DNA from: an uncultured Bacteroidales bacterium
GTDB taxonomy: Bacteria; Bacteroidota; Bacteroidia; Bacteroidales; SZUA-534
Length of the DNA: 64,000 nt
NCBI GenBank assembly: GCA_902790595.1
Contig: CADASL010000005.1
Coordinates: 92,949-156,948, forward strand
Reading direction: 5' to 3'
Within the stretch, counting starts at the first letter, position 1, and the number at the start of each line of letters is the position of its first letter. Made by a program: the position numbers and the translations under genes. Below are positions 41,990 to 50,435 of this stretch, piece by piece. A model generated the notes under the pieces. It worked only from the letters and a program-made list of their open reading frames with translations. It was not told the DNA's origin and searched no databases.

Positions 41990-44900
41990 ATGAAATTGAA
42001 AAGAACCATATCGGCGGTTCTGTCAGCATTGATTGTAATCGCTTCATTATCAAACGTATCAGCACAAAAAGTCAAGGGCTATCTGTCCATCAAGGGCACC
42101 GTGAAAATCGAGCACGACAACTTCGCCGTGTCAAAAGTCAAGGTGTTTGTCGATGGCTCGCTCGACAAAATCTACGACGCCGACAAGACCGGACGCTTCA
42201 GTTTCAACATCGATTTGAACAAACAAGTGGTGCTTGAAATATGCCGCCAGGGCTTCTACAGCAAGCGGCTTGAGTTCAACACCAACGTGCCGGTTGAGGA
42301 CGTGGGCATCTGGAACTACAAGTTCAGCATTGAGCTGCTGCCCGAGGTTGACGGTTTCGACGCCTCGATTCTGGACCAGCCCATCGGCAAGATAAAATTT
42401 GTGGAAAAGATTGGCGATTTCGACTACGACGAGGCCTACACCGCCGAGATGCAGAAGCGCCTGAAAGCGATGATGAAAGACTATGAGCAGAAGCGCCGGG
42501 CCACATTCGAGCGGCTGATTGCCGAAGCCGACGCCCAGTTCAGCCAGGCCAACTACGAAGAGGCCGTGGAGCTCTACACCAAAGCCATCGATGTTGACCC
42601 TTACGACCCCTACCCCGACAACCAGATTTCGGCTATCAAGAAGATTCTGGCAAAGAACCAGAACAACGACAAGAACTACCAGAAGAACATTGCCATTGCC
42701 GACGAGTCGTTCAACACTCAGCAGTACACCAACGCGCAGATTTACTACAAGCGCGCCCTCACCTATAAAGATGACCAGTATCCGAAGGACCAGCTGCTGA
42801 AAATCGACCGCATTCTGGCCGAGCTGTCGGATGCCGACGCCGCATTGGCCGCCAAGGAGAAGGCTTACCGCGACGCCATTGCCGAGGGCGACAAGAACTT
42901 CTCGGCCAAGAAGTACGAGGAGTCGCTGGCACGATTTAGCGAGGCGGCGTCCATCAAGCCTAACGAGCAGTACCCGAAAGACAAAATCACCGAGCTGAAC
43001 GCCATCATTGCCAAACTCCGGAACGACGCGGCCAACCAAGCCGCAATCGACAAGGCTTACGCCGAGGCCATTGCAAAAGCCGACAATCTGTATGGCCAGA
43101 ACAATCTTGTTGACGCGCGCATCAACTATGTGAAAGCCAAAGAGATAAAACCAGCCGAGACTTATCCGCAAACACGAATCAACCTCATCGACAAGCAACT
43201 GGCTGCCGACAAGGCCAACACCGAGAAGTACAACGGATTCATAAGCGTGGCCGACAACGCGTTTGCCAAACAAGATTACAACTCGGCCAAATCGGCATAC
43301 CAGCAGGCCGCGGCGCTGAAACCTAACGAGGCCTATCCGAAGCAGCGGATTGCCGAAATCGACAACCTGCTGGCTCAACAGAAAGCCGACAAGGCCAACG
43401 AGGGCTACAACCGCTTCATTGCCCTGGCCGACGCGGCGTTCAACAAAGAAGACTGGGCATCGGCAAAGAGCAACTACCAGCAGGCGCAAAGCTTCAAGCC
43501 CGAAGAGCAATATCCGGCTCAACGCCTTGCCGAGATTGACCGTCTGATTGCCGACCGCGCCGCCAAGCGGAAGCTGTACGACGCCGCCATTGCCAAGGCC
43601 GACAAACTCTACGACAAACGCAACTGGGAGGAGGCGAAATCGGCCTACAACGAGGCTTTGGCACTCTTCCCCACCGAGGCCTACCCGCAAAGCCGCATAA
43701 CCGACATCGACAGCCGGCTGCTGGCAATGAAGAGCGCCGAAGAGCAGAAACGTGCAATTGAAAAAGCTTACGCCGACGCCGTGCGCAAGGGCGACAGCCT
43801 GCTCAACCTGAAGCTGTACAACGAGGCTAAAAACTCATTCAATCAGGCACTTGCAGCGAAGGCTGCCGAAAAATACCCGAAACAGAAGATTGCCGAAATC
43901 GACAAGCTGCTGGCACAACAGAAAGTATTGGATGACAAGTACATAAATCTCATTTCGTATGCCGACGACCAGTTTGCATCGGGCAAATACCCCGAGGCCC
44001 GCGGCAACTACGTAAGCGCGTTGCAGCTGAAGCCCGAAGAGACCTACCCGAAAGAGCGCATTGCTGAGATTGACAAACGTCTGGCCGAGCAAAAGATTGT
44101 GGCTGAGAAGATTGCAAAAGACAACGCGCAGTATGACAACCTGATTGCCCAAGCCGACGCCAAGTTCAAAGCAGAGGACTTCACTCAGGCCAAGGCTCTC
44201 TACAGCCAGGCATCGGCGGTGAAGCCAAACGAGATGTACCCGAAGAACCAGATTGTGGAGATTGACAATATGATTGCCAAGGCCGCCGAACGCGACCGCA
44301 ACTACAGTCAGGCTGTTGCAACCGCCGACGGTTACTTTAGAGAGAAGAAATACGCCGAGGCCATCAACGCCTACAACCAGGCTTTGAGCATAAAGCCAAA
44401 CGAGGCTCACCCGAAGCAGAGGATTGCTGAGGCTCAGGCATTTATCAACGCAGAGAACCAGAAGCGCCAACAATATGCGGCACTTATCACACAAGCCGAC
44501 AACCTGTTTGCGCAGAAAGACTACGCCAATGCGAAGCCTGTCTATCAGCAGGCTCTGCAACTGATGCCCAACGAGCAGCATCCGCAAACGCGCATCCAAC
44601 AGATTGACAGCTTCTTAGCCGAAGCCGCGCAACGCAAGGCCGAGCAGGAGAACCAGCTCCGCTCCTACAAGGCGAAAGTGGCTGAAGCCGACCGCGCATT
44701 CAACGCCCGCAACTACGACAATGCCATCGAGCTGTACAGCGCCGCCAAGACCATCAAGCCCGACGAAACTTACCCCGACCAACAGATTGCGCAAATCAGC
44801 GCCAACATAAAAGCCGAAAAAGAGCAAGAGCGTCTGGCAAAAATCGATGCTGACTACAAAAACGCTGTCGCCCAGGCAGATGCGGCATATAAGGCAAAAG

Positions 44901-45328
44901 ACTATTCGGCAGCCATCGGTCTCTACCGTTCGGCATCGGCTATAAAAGCCACCGAAAAATATCCGAAAGACCAGATTGAGCTGTGCGAGAAGCTCATCCG
45001 CGATAGCAACGCCCAAGCGCAAGCCGAGGCCGAGCGCCAGCGCAAAGAGCAGCTGGCCGCAGCTCAAAGCTCATTCGACAACAAGAAAGACTTTGATGTG
45101 CCGACCGGCCAACGTAGCGACCACTTCCTCAACGAGCTGGCAAAACAGTATCCTGAGGGCATCACGGTTGAGAACTACGACAGCAAGGGCAAGAAGGTGA
45201 AACGTGTGATTGTGAACCGCGGAGGCCTTGCCCACGAGTACATTGAGGCAAAATACTCATACGGAACCTACTACTTCCGCGACGGACGAAGCATTTCGTC
45301 GCAGGTATTCTATAAAGAAACTAAATAA
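41990..45328 (+). CDS. Secreted protein with 14 TPR-like repeats
   Basis: 1112 residues. Signal peptide to about SNVSAQ, then a carboxypeptidase-regulatory-like beta domain (SIKGTVKIEHDNFAVSKVKV ... GRFSFNID ... about residues 25-120). A helical array of about 14 units of 57-65 residues follows (about 42500-45060). Its consensus is Y-x2-AIA-x-AD-x2-F-x2-K-x-Y-x2-A-x3-Y-x2-A-x3-KP-x-E-x-YP-x3-I-x-EID-x-LLA: a TPR helix pair plus a third helix that links to the next unit. A C-terminal domain of about 85 residues (VPTGQRSDHFLNELAKQYPE, GGLAHEYIEAKYSYGTYYF) ends the protein. It is likely a large periplasmic scaffold, but I do not recognise a named family. First gene of a five-gene operon. Confidence 0.85.
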   Translation: MKLKRTISAVLSALIVIASLSNVSAQKVKGYLSIKGTVKIEHDNFAVSKVKVFVDGSLDKIYDADKTGRFSFNIDLNKQVVLEICRQGFYSKRLEFNTNVPVEDVGIWNYKFSIELLPEVDGFDASILDQPIGKIKFVEKIGDFDYDEAYTAEMQKRLKAMMKDYEQKRRATFERLIAEADAQFSQANYEEAVELYTKAIDVDPYDPYPDNQISAIKKILAKNQNNDKNYQKNIAIADESFNTQQYTNAQIYYKRALTYKDDQYPKDQLLKIDRILAELSDADAALAAKEKAYRDAIAEGDKNFSAKKYEESLARFSEAASIKPNEQYPKDKITELNAIIAKLRNDAANQAAIDKAYAEAIAKADNLYGQNNLVDARINYVKAKEIKPAETYPQTRINLIDKQLAADKANTEKYNGFISVADNAFAKQDYNSAKSAYQQAAALKPNEAYPKQRIAEIDNLLAQQKADKANEGYNRFIALADAAFNKEDWASAKSNYQQAQSFKPEEQYPAQRLAEIDRLIADRAAKRKLYDAAIAKADKLYDKRNWEEAKSAYNEALALFPTEAYPQSRITDIDSRLLAMKSAEEQKRAIEKAYADAVRKGDSLLNLKLYNEAKNSFNQALAAKAAEKYPKQKIAEIDKLLAQQKVLDDKYINLISYADDQFASGKYPEARGNYVSALQLKPEETYPKERIAEIDKRLAEQKIVAEKIAKDNAQYDNLIAQADAKFKAEDFTQAKALYSQASAVKPNEMYPKNQIVEIDNMIAKAAERDRNYSQAVATADGYFREKKYAEAINAYNQALSIKPNEAHPKQRIAEAQAFINAENQKRQQYAALITQADNLFAQKDYANAKPVYQQALQLMPNEQHPQTRIQQIDSFLAEAAQRKAEQENQLRSYKAKVAEADRAFNARNYDNAIELYSAAKTIKPDETYPDQQIAQISANIKAEKEQERLAKIDADYKNAVAQADAAYKAKDYSAAIGLYRSASAIKATEKYPKDQIELCEKLIRDSNAQAQAEAERQRKEQLAAAQSSFDNKKDFDVPTGQRSDHFLNELAKQYPEGITVENYDSKGKKVKRVIVNRGGLAHEYIEAKYSYGTYYFRDGRSISSQVFYKETK
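42515..45060 (+). repeat. Array of about 14 in-frame repeat units (~175-190 bp)
   Basis: Each unit encodes one three-helix TPR-like motif marked by (K/x)P-x-E-x-YP followed by EID or similar. Units differ enough at DNA level that they appear old, not a recent expansion. Confidence 0.85.
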
Positions 45329-45336
45329 TCAATAAG

Positions 45337-46254
45337 ATGAAAAGCTTTAAACTCAGTATTGCCGTTTTGCTTGCCGCCGGATTGACGGTGACCAGTTGCG
45401 ACAAAAAGACCAAAAACATCGAGGCGTTCACCGACATCGAATGGTATCTCGACTCAACGCTCGTTATCCACAACGACTCGGCCTTCTCATACGCCGCCTA
45501 CGACACTGTTCTTGAGCAGTTCTCGAAACCAACGCTGATTCCGCTGCGCCTGACCGACTCGCTGATAACAATCTCGCGCTACAAATCGATTGGCTACTAC
45601 GACGACAAGCACTCGTTCCACATCAAAGGCTGCGAATTGGACACTGACACAGTACGTTACGACATCAAATACATCAACAAGAGGCCGAAGCTGATTATCT
45701 ACACCGACCCCTTCCCCATCATTCTTTCGACAAACAAAAGGCTTGAGATGGAGGAAACCAACAATTTTGTGCCAATCAAGTTCCAGATTTCCGATTTCTC
45801 GATAGGTGACCAGATTGACCGTTCGCTGCTCAAAACCGTGGGCGTTTACAACTACCCCAACTACACCATTGAGGATTGCGAGTACATCAACGACAAGAAT
45901 CTCAGTTTCAAGATTATAGGCTACAACCACATCTTCTCAATCGACCGCCGCAAAATTGAGGACTACAAGATTAAGGAGGTGATGAGCGTGGTGTCGGAGA
46001 AACTGGGCAACACGCCCGAATACCGGCCAATGCGCCAATGGACCAAGGACAGCGACTACGAATATGAGTTCTACCGCTGGTCGACAAACGGCGTCCACAT
46101 TGACCTGACGCGGAGCAAATACATCGGCACCGACTCGTACAAGAAACTGCTGAACAATAAGAACTGGAACCTGTCGTACGACGACGTTGTTCTGCAAGCC
46201 ATTCTTATTGAGACATTTAAGAACGGAAAACCTCACTCATCAATCATAAACTAA
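45337..46254 (+). CDS. Lipoprotein of unknown function
   Basis: 305 residues with lipobox LTVTSCDKK (Cys about residue 21). The mature part is beta-rich and polar (EWYLDSTLVIHNDSAFSYAA, RLTDSLITISRYKSIGYYDD). No known motif. It follows the TPR-like gene by 8 bp and overlaps the next start (TAATG), so it is probably made with both. Confidence 0.75.
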   Translation: MKSFKLSIAVLLAAGLTVTSCDKKTKNIEAFTDIEWYLDSTLVIHNDSAFSYAAYDTVLEQFSKPTLIPLRLTDSLITISRYKSIGYYDDKHSFHIKGCELDTDTVRYDIKYINKRPKLIIYTDPFPIILSTNKRLEMEETNNFVPIKFQISDFSIGDQIDRSLLKTVGVYNYPNYTIEDCEYINDKNLSFKIIGYNHIFSIDRRKIEDYKIKEVMSVVSEKLGNTPEYRPMRQWTKDSDYEYEFYRWSTNGVHIDLTRSKYIGTDSYKKLLNNKNWNLSYDDVVLQAILIETFKNGKPHSSIIN

Positions 46255-46742
46255 TGAAAAAACTACTGCTGACACTGCCCTTCTGTGCCGCATTGTCCTG
46301 CACCAGCGACAACATTCAGGAATCGAACATCAATATGCTTGCCGCCGGCAAATGGTTTCTGAGCGGGGTTATTACCGATTTCACCATAAGCGAGACGGGC
46401 GACACTAAGCAAATCAACATTTTCGACTTGGAGGTCTGCCCCGAGTGTCTGAAAGACGACGAGATTGAAATATCGAGCAACGGCGGCTACGAGATTTCGC
46501 TTGGCGAGGAGCGTTGCGACAACGATACGCAGATTTTCAAATTCCCGCACAACGGAACGTGGCGGTTCACGGCCGACGAGTCGGACATTGTTTTGAACCC
46601 GGGCACGGCCGATTCCATAATGATGAATATCACCACATTAACTGAAACAGAGCTGCAACTCACCTACTACGACACCATTCCGCAGCTGCTCTTCAAGAAC
46701 GATTCGGCCATTCATCCGATAACCATTCTTTACCGACACTAA
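46254..46742 (+). CDS. Lipocalin-like lipoprotein
   Basis: 162 residues. Lipobox CAALSCTSD gives a lipid-anchored product. GKWFLSGVITDFTI near the N-terminus, NGTWRFTADESDIVL and the strand pattern to the end (LQLTYYDTIPQLLFKNDS) recall the lipocalin-like domains of Bacteroidota lipoproteins. The ligand is unknown. Two Cys pairs (CPEC, C in EERCDN) may form disulfides. Confidence 0.68.
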   Translation: MKKLLLTLPFCAALSCTSDNIQESNINMLAAGKWFLSGVITDFTISETGDTKQINIFDLEVCPECLKDDEIEISSNGGYEISLGEERCDNDTQIFKFPHNGTWRFTADESDIVLNPGTADSIMMNITTLTETELQLTYYDTIPQLLFKNDSAIHPITILYRH

Positions 46743-46763
46743 CCGATTGACACTAACTGCAAT

Positions 46764-47321
46764 ATGAAGTTCAGCAGATTCATTCTGAAACTTTTCGGCT
46801 GGCGCATCATCGACAAAGCCCCAACCGACAAGAAATTCGTAGTCATTGCTCTCCCGCACACAAGTATGATGGATTTTGTCTGGGGCAAGCTGATTTTTGC
46901 GGCCTCCGGATTCTCGCCAAAGATTTTCATCAAAAAAGAGATGTTCTTCTTTCCTGTCGGATTGTTGCTCAAGGCTTTAGGTGCGGTGCCAATCAACCGT
47001 AGCCGCTCCACTGGAATGGTTGAGCAGGTTATCGCCTATTTCAACAAACACGAAGAGTTCTGCGTCTGCATCACCCCCGAGGGAACGCGCAAGCTCACCA
47101 ACAAGCTGAAACGCGGATTCTATTTCATTGCAAAACAGGCCAATGTGCCAATCTTTTTGAGCGTTCTCGACTACAAAAACAAAACCGGGCTCATTGGTGA
47201 GCGTTTTATGCCAACAGGCGACATTGAGGCCGATATGGAATACATTCACCAGTATTATGTGGCGCACAACCCAACGGCCAGGCACCCCAAGCAATTCACA
47301 ACCGACTGCGTCCGCGTATGA
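46764..47321 (+). CDS. PlsC-type acyltransferase
   Basis: 185 residues. The catalytic HxxxxD motif is PHTSMMDF (His32, Asp37), and TPEGTR further on is the substrate-binding block. It is a short member of the 1-acylglycerol-3-phosphate acyltransferase superfamily. It lacks an obvious transmembrane helix but has a hydrophobic segment (FFFPVGLLLKALGAVPI). Real substrate unknown. It overlaps the nitrilase gene by 4 bp. Confidence 0.9.
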   Translation: MKFSRFILKLFGWRIIDKAPTDKKFVVIALPHTSMMDFVWGKLIFAASGFSPKIFIKKEMFFFPVGLLLKALGAVPINRSRSTGMVEQVIAYFNKHEEFCVCITPEGTRKLTNKLKRGFYFIAKQANVPIFLSVLDYKNKTGLIGERFMPTGDIEADMEYIHQYYVAHNPTARHPKQFTTDCVRV

Positions 47322-48100
47322 CCGACCTGCTGAATATTGCCTACGTCCAGCCCGACATCAAATGGCACGACATTGAAGGCAATCTGCGCCAATACGACAC
47401 TATGCTCGACGGCATTTCCGATGCCGACCTGATTGTGCTGCCCGAGATGTTTGCCACCGGGTTCACCAACCAGCTCGACGGCACCGCCCAGACAATGGAC
47501 GGACCACTTGCAGATTGGATGCTGACCAAAGCCGCCGCCAAGAACGCCGCCGTGGCCGGAAGCCAAATAATATACGACAACGGTCACTACTACAACCGTC
47601 TGCTTATAGCTATGCCCGACGGCCGCTTGGAATGGTGCGACAAACGCCATTTGTTCCGTATGGGATGCGAAAACGAGACTCTATCTCCCGGAAATGAACT
47701 GAAAATCATTAACTTCAGAGGATGGCACATTCGTCCGGTGGTTTGCTACGACCTACGATTTCCCGTGTGGCTGCGCAACACCGGCAACAACTACGACCTT
47801 CTGCTCTGCGTCGCTAACTGGCCCACAGCGCGGCACAGTATTTTTGAGACACTGCTGCGCGCCCGCGCCATTGAAAACCAATGCTATGTGGTGGGCGTGA
47901 ACCGCGTGGGAACCGACGGCCTCGGCATCGACTATGCTGGCGGCAGCTCCGTTATCGACATCTACGGCGGCGTAATGAGCCGGCTGCCGGAAAACACCAT
48001 CGGCATTGGCCGGGCGACAGTCTCACTCAGCAAACTGAACGCTTACCGCGAAAAATTTCCAACAATTTTGGATGCTGACGGGTTTGAGATTGATATATAG
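47318..48100 (+). CDS. Nitrilase-family omega-amidase
   Basis: 260 residues, cytoplasmic. The catalytic triad is Glu43 (LPEMFATGF), Lys109 (WCDKRHLF) and Cys143 (VVCYDLRFPVW). The spacing and RFPVW motif fit the YafV/Nit2 group, which hydrolyses alpha-ketoglutaramate and alpha-ketosuccinamate. Last gene of the operon that starts at 41990. Confidence 0.93.
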   Translation: MTDLLNIAYVQPDIKWHDIEGNLRQYDTMLDGISDADLIVLPEMFATGFTNQLDGTAQTMDGPLADWMLTKAAAKNAAVAGSQIIYDNGHYYNRLLIAMPDGRLEWCDKRHLFRMGCENETLSPGNELKIINFRGWHIRPVVCYDLRFPVWLRNTGNNYDLLLCVANWPTARHSIFETLLRARAIENQCYVVGVNRVGTDGLGIDYAGGSSVIDIYGGVMSRLPENTIGIGRATVSLSKLNAYREKFPTILDADGFEIDI

Positions 48101-48125
48101 GATGTTGGGTGTTGGGTGTTGGTTA
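48099..48125 (+). repeat. Short GTTGGGT tandem repeat
   Basis: ATGTTGGGTGTTGGGTGTTGG immediately follows the nitrilase stop, a 7-bp tandem unit. Confidence 0.6.
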
Positions 48126-48155
48126 TTAATACCGCATCGGGATTAATCGGGAAAC

Positions 48156-48184
48156 AAAAAAAAGGCGTGTCGCCACGCCTTTTA
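48156..48184. terminator. Bidirectional terminator
   Basis: AAAGGCGTG (48161-48169) / CACGCCTTT (48174-48182) with loop TCGC, A-run on the left and TTTT on the right. It serves the omega-amidase operon and the sigma factor gene. Confidence 0.88.
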
Positions 48185-48205
48185 TGCTAATCAATTGATT
48201 TTAAT

Positions 48206-48790
48206 TCAATCGTCTTCCTCAACCGTAACGTTCATCATCTTGCGCAGATTGATGAGCGCATAACGCATCCGGCCCAAAGCCGTATTGATGCTGACGCCCG
48301 TCAGGTCGGCTATCTCTTTGAAACTCATATCGTAAACATAACGATATTTGACAATGGCGCACTGCTCGGGCGGCAGTTTGGCAATCATCTGCTTCAAATC
48401 GGTGTGCGACTGCTTGGCAAGGCACTTGTCCTCAGCGCTCTCGTCGAAAATGCCGATGGTTTTGAAGATGGCCTTCTCCTCGTCATCGCCCGAAACGGTG
48501 GGCAGATGCTTGTCGCGACGGTAAAAGTCGATAATCAGGTTGTGGGCAATACGCAGCACCCAAGGGCAAAACCTGCCATCGTCTTTGTAACTGCCGCTGT
48601 CGAGCGAGCGGATTACCTTAATAAATGTGTCCTGGAAAATGTCCTCGGCCAACTCGCGATCTTTCACCACCATCATAATGTATGAAAAAACGCGGTTTTT
48701 GTATTTGTCAATCAAGACTTCCAGACATTCCGTCTTTCCGTCCATATACTGCCTAATCAACTCATAATCAGACTGACTATGTAGGTTCAT
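48206..48790 (-). CDS. RNA polymerase sigma factor, ECF type
   Basis: 194 residues. Region 2 is about residues 20-95 (YKNRVFSYIMMVVKDRELAE, DIFQDTFIKVIRSLDSG, PWVLRIAHNLIIDFYRR), and region 4 about 130-185 (LPPEQCAIVKYRYVYDMSFK, EIADLTGVSINTALGRMRYA). No anti-sigma gene is adjacent, so it may be one of the constitutive or two-gene-independent ECF factors of Bacteroidota. A possible promoter is at 48876-48883. Confidence 0.94.
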   Translation of the reverse strand: MNLHSQSDYELIRQYMDGKTECLEVLIDKYKNRVFSYIMMVVKDRELAEDIFQDTFIKVIRSLDSGSYKDDGRFCPWVLRIAHNLIIDFYRRDKHLPTVSGDDEEKAIFKTIGIFDESAEDKCLAKQSHTDLKQMIAKLPPEQCAIVKYRYVYDMSFKEIADLTGVSINTALGRMRYALINLRKMMNVTVEEDD

Positions 48791-48875
48791 AACTACCTCC
48801 TTTTTTGTTTGTTCGAAGTAATTATTTCTCGATAAGCAGTTCCTCCTTTATTGGTTTGACATTGTTTTAACACGA

Positions 48876-48883
48876 CAAATATA
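48876..48883 (-). promoter_or_regulatory. Possible promoter of the ECF sigma gene
   Basis: Minus strand TATATTTG, exact TAnnTTTG, 86 bp before the start codon. No good -33 box at the expected spacing. Confidence 0.4.
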
Positions 48884-49036
48884 TTAAAATTTGAATTGTG
48901 ACACCTTTTTTGCGTTCTTTTTTGGATATAAGGCGCAAATCGAGGGGGTAAATGGGCAGAAAAACGCGCCGTAAGCGTTTTTTTCGTTGACAAAACCGAA
49001 ACCTTATTGCGGAAATCCGTAAACCGGACTAAAATA

Positions 49037-49067
49037 TTTTTAGAAACAATCGTATTTGGTAATTTCG
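49037..49067 (+). promoter_or_regulatory. Promoter of hpt-adk
   Basis: TAATTTCG at 49060-49067, the same variant as at rplS, with TTTT at a 19-bp spacing (49037-49040). Leader about 14 bases. Confidence 0.45.
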
Positions 49068-49087
49068 CACCGTCAAAAAAAGTTGCT

Positions 49088-49624
49088 ATGCAGAACGAAG
49101 TAACAGTGCACGACAAAAGGTTCAGAATATCGGTCACGGCCGAAGAGATTCAGGCGCGTGTGGCCGCGATTGCACACCAGATGAACGCCGACCTTGCGGG
49201 GAAAGATGTTGTGTTTCTGGGCATTCTGAACGGCAGTTTCGTTTTCGCCGCCGACCTTCTGCGCGGAATCGAGATGCCTTGCAAAATCAGCTTTGTGAAG
49301 TTCACGTCGTACGAGGGCGTCCACTCAACTGGCAATGTCCGCGAGCTTATCGGCTTGAACGAAGACCTTAAGGGCAAGACTGTTGTCATTATTGAGGACA
49401 TTGTGGACACCGGCAAGACAATGGTCGATCTGCTCGAATATCTGAAGCGTTTTGAACCGGCCGAGGTCCGCATCGCCACACTGATGTTCAAACCCGAAGC
49501 CTGCCGTAAAGATTTGAAAATCGACTACTATGGTTTCTCGATTCCGAACGATTTCATTGTGGGTTACGGACTCGACTACGATGGTTTGGGCAGAAACCTG
49601 AAAGATATTTATAAGGTGGTATGA
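49088..49624 (+). CDS. hpt: Hypoxanthine phosphoribosyltransferase
   Basis: 178 residues from the ATG at 49088; the frame open to 49007 contains the promoter. It salvages hypoxanthine and guanine to nucleotides with PRPP. The PRPP loop is VVIIEDIVDTGKTM, the flexible-loop segment SFVKFTSYEG follows the LNGSFVFAADL block, and the C-terminal base-binding region is YYGFSIPNDFIVGYGLDYDG. adk follows after 69 bp. Confidence 0.96.
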   Translation: MQNEVTVHDKRFRISVTAEEIQARVAAIAHQMNADLAGKDVVFLGILNGSFVFAADLLRGIEMPCKISFVKFTSYEGVHSTGNVRELIGLNEDLKGKTVVIIEDIVDTGKTMVDLLEYLKRFEPAEVRIATLMFKPEACRKDLKIDYYGFSIPNDFIVGYGLDYDGLGRNLKDIYKVV

Positions 49625-49693
49625 TTATTGTATAGACTATAAGCGTTTTGAGAATAAGAAACGAATTGATAAAGTATAACAAATTGTAATACA

Positions 49694-50275
49694 ATGTTTA
49701 ATCTTGTAATTTTTGGCCCTCCGGGTTCGGGTAAAGGAACCCAATCAGAAAACATCATCAAGAAATACGGACTGAAGCACCTGTCGACAGGCGATATGCT
49801 TCGCGCCGAGAAAAGTTCCGGCTCTGAACTTGGCAACAAGATAAAAGAGCTTATCGACAACGGCAACCTGGTTCCCGATTGCCTTGTTGAGGAAATGGTG
49901 AAAAAGAATGTGGCAGAGGAAAAAGAGTCGGCAGGCTTCATCTTCGACGGTTTCCCGCGCACAAAAGAGCAGGCCGCCTGGCTCGACAATATGCTTGCCG
50001 AGCAGGGACAGAGCGTTACTCAAATGCTTGCCCTCGACGTTGACGACAACGAACTCCGCACCCGCATCTTGGAACGCGGTAAGGTATCGGGCCGCGCCGA
50101 CGACCAGGACGAGAGCATCATCAACAACCGCATTGCCGTGTATCACAAACAGACTCAGCCGGTTATCGATTTCTATTCGGCTCAAGGCAAGTTTGTGTCG
50201 GTTGACGGCATCGGCTCGCTCGACGATGTGTTCGGCCGCATCAGCGATGCAATGGACAAAGCAATGCAGAACTGA
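49694..50275 (+). CDS. adk: Adenylate kinase
   Basis: 193 residues, short-LID type. P-loop GPPGSGKGT (8-16), the AMP site HLSTGDMLRAE, FIFDGFPRTKEQA, and a short LID (RGKVSGRADDQD) without zinc Cys. It balances AMP, ADP and ATP. Cotranscribed with hpt as in other Bacteroidales; obg, often the third gene of this group, is 34 kb away. Confidence 0.97.
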   Translation: MFNLVIFGPPGSGKGTQSENIIKKYGLKHLSTGDMLRAEKSSGSELGNKIKELIDNGNLVPDCLVEEMVKKNVAEEKESAGFIFDGFPRTKEQAAWLDNMLAEQGQSVTQMLALDVDDNELRTRILERGKVSGRADDQDESIINNRIAVYHKQTQPVIDFYSAQGKFVSVDGIGSLDDVFGRISDAMDKAMQN

Positions 50276-50300
50276 AGAGAAGACTCTCAAGAGCACACAA

Positions 50301-50333
50301 AGCCCGCTGGTTAATTGCCGACGGGCTTTTTTA
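50301..50333 (+). terminator. Terminator of hpt-adk
   Basis: AGCCCG (50301-50306) / CGGGCT (50322-50327), followed by TTTTTT. Confidence 0.8.
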
Positions 50334-50375
50334 TTGCCCTCCACACTCTCAGAGGACTGTCCGGCTCCTTCGGAA

Positions 50376-50420
50376 AACAAAAACCGCCGTGCGGCATTTG
50401 CTACACGGCGGTTTTGTTTT
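50376..50420 (-). terminator. Terminator of the giant surface protein gene
   Basis: AAAACCGCCGTG (50380-50391) / CACGGCGGTTTT (50404-50415), perfect 12-bp arms. On the minus strand it is followed by TTTTTGTTTTCC; on the plus strand TTTTGTTTTTC also follows, so it may work both ways. Confidence 0.85.
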
Positions 50421-50435
50421 TCGGTCGGGCTGCGG

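Larger units (their letters stand above)
48791..49087. other. Intergenic region between divergent sigma factor and hpt
   Basis: About 300 bp. It contains CAAATATA at 48876-48883 (minus-strand TATATTTG, possible sigma gene promoter), an AAAACGC / GCGTTTT hairpin followed by T (48961-48984), and the hpt promoter. Nothing else was seen. Confidence 0.55.

Noticed and set aside
42131..43690. Long antisense reading frame (519 codons) over the TPR-like gene
   Set aside because: It mirrors the codon bias of the real gene; the plus frame has a signal peptide, repeats and operon spacing, the minus frame only low-complexity V/L/G text.
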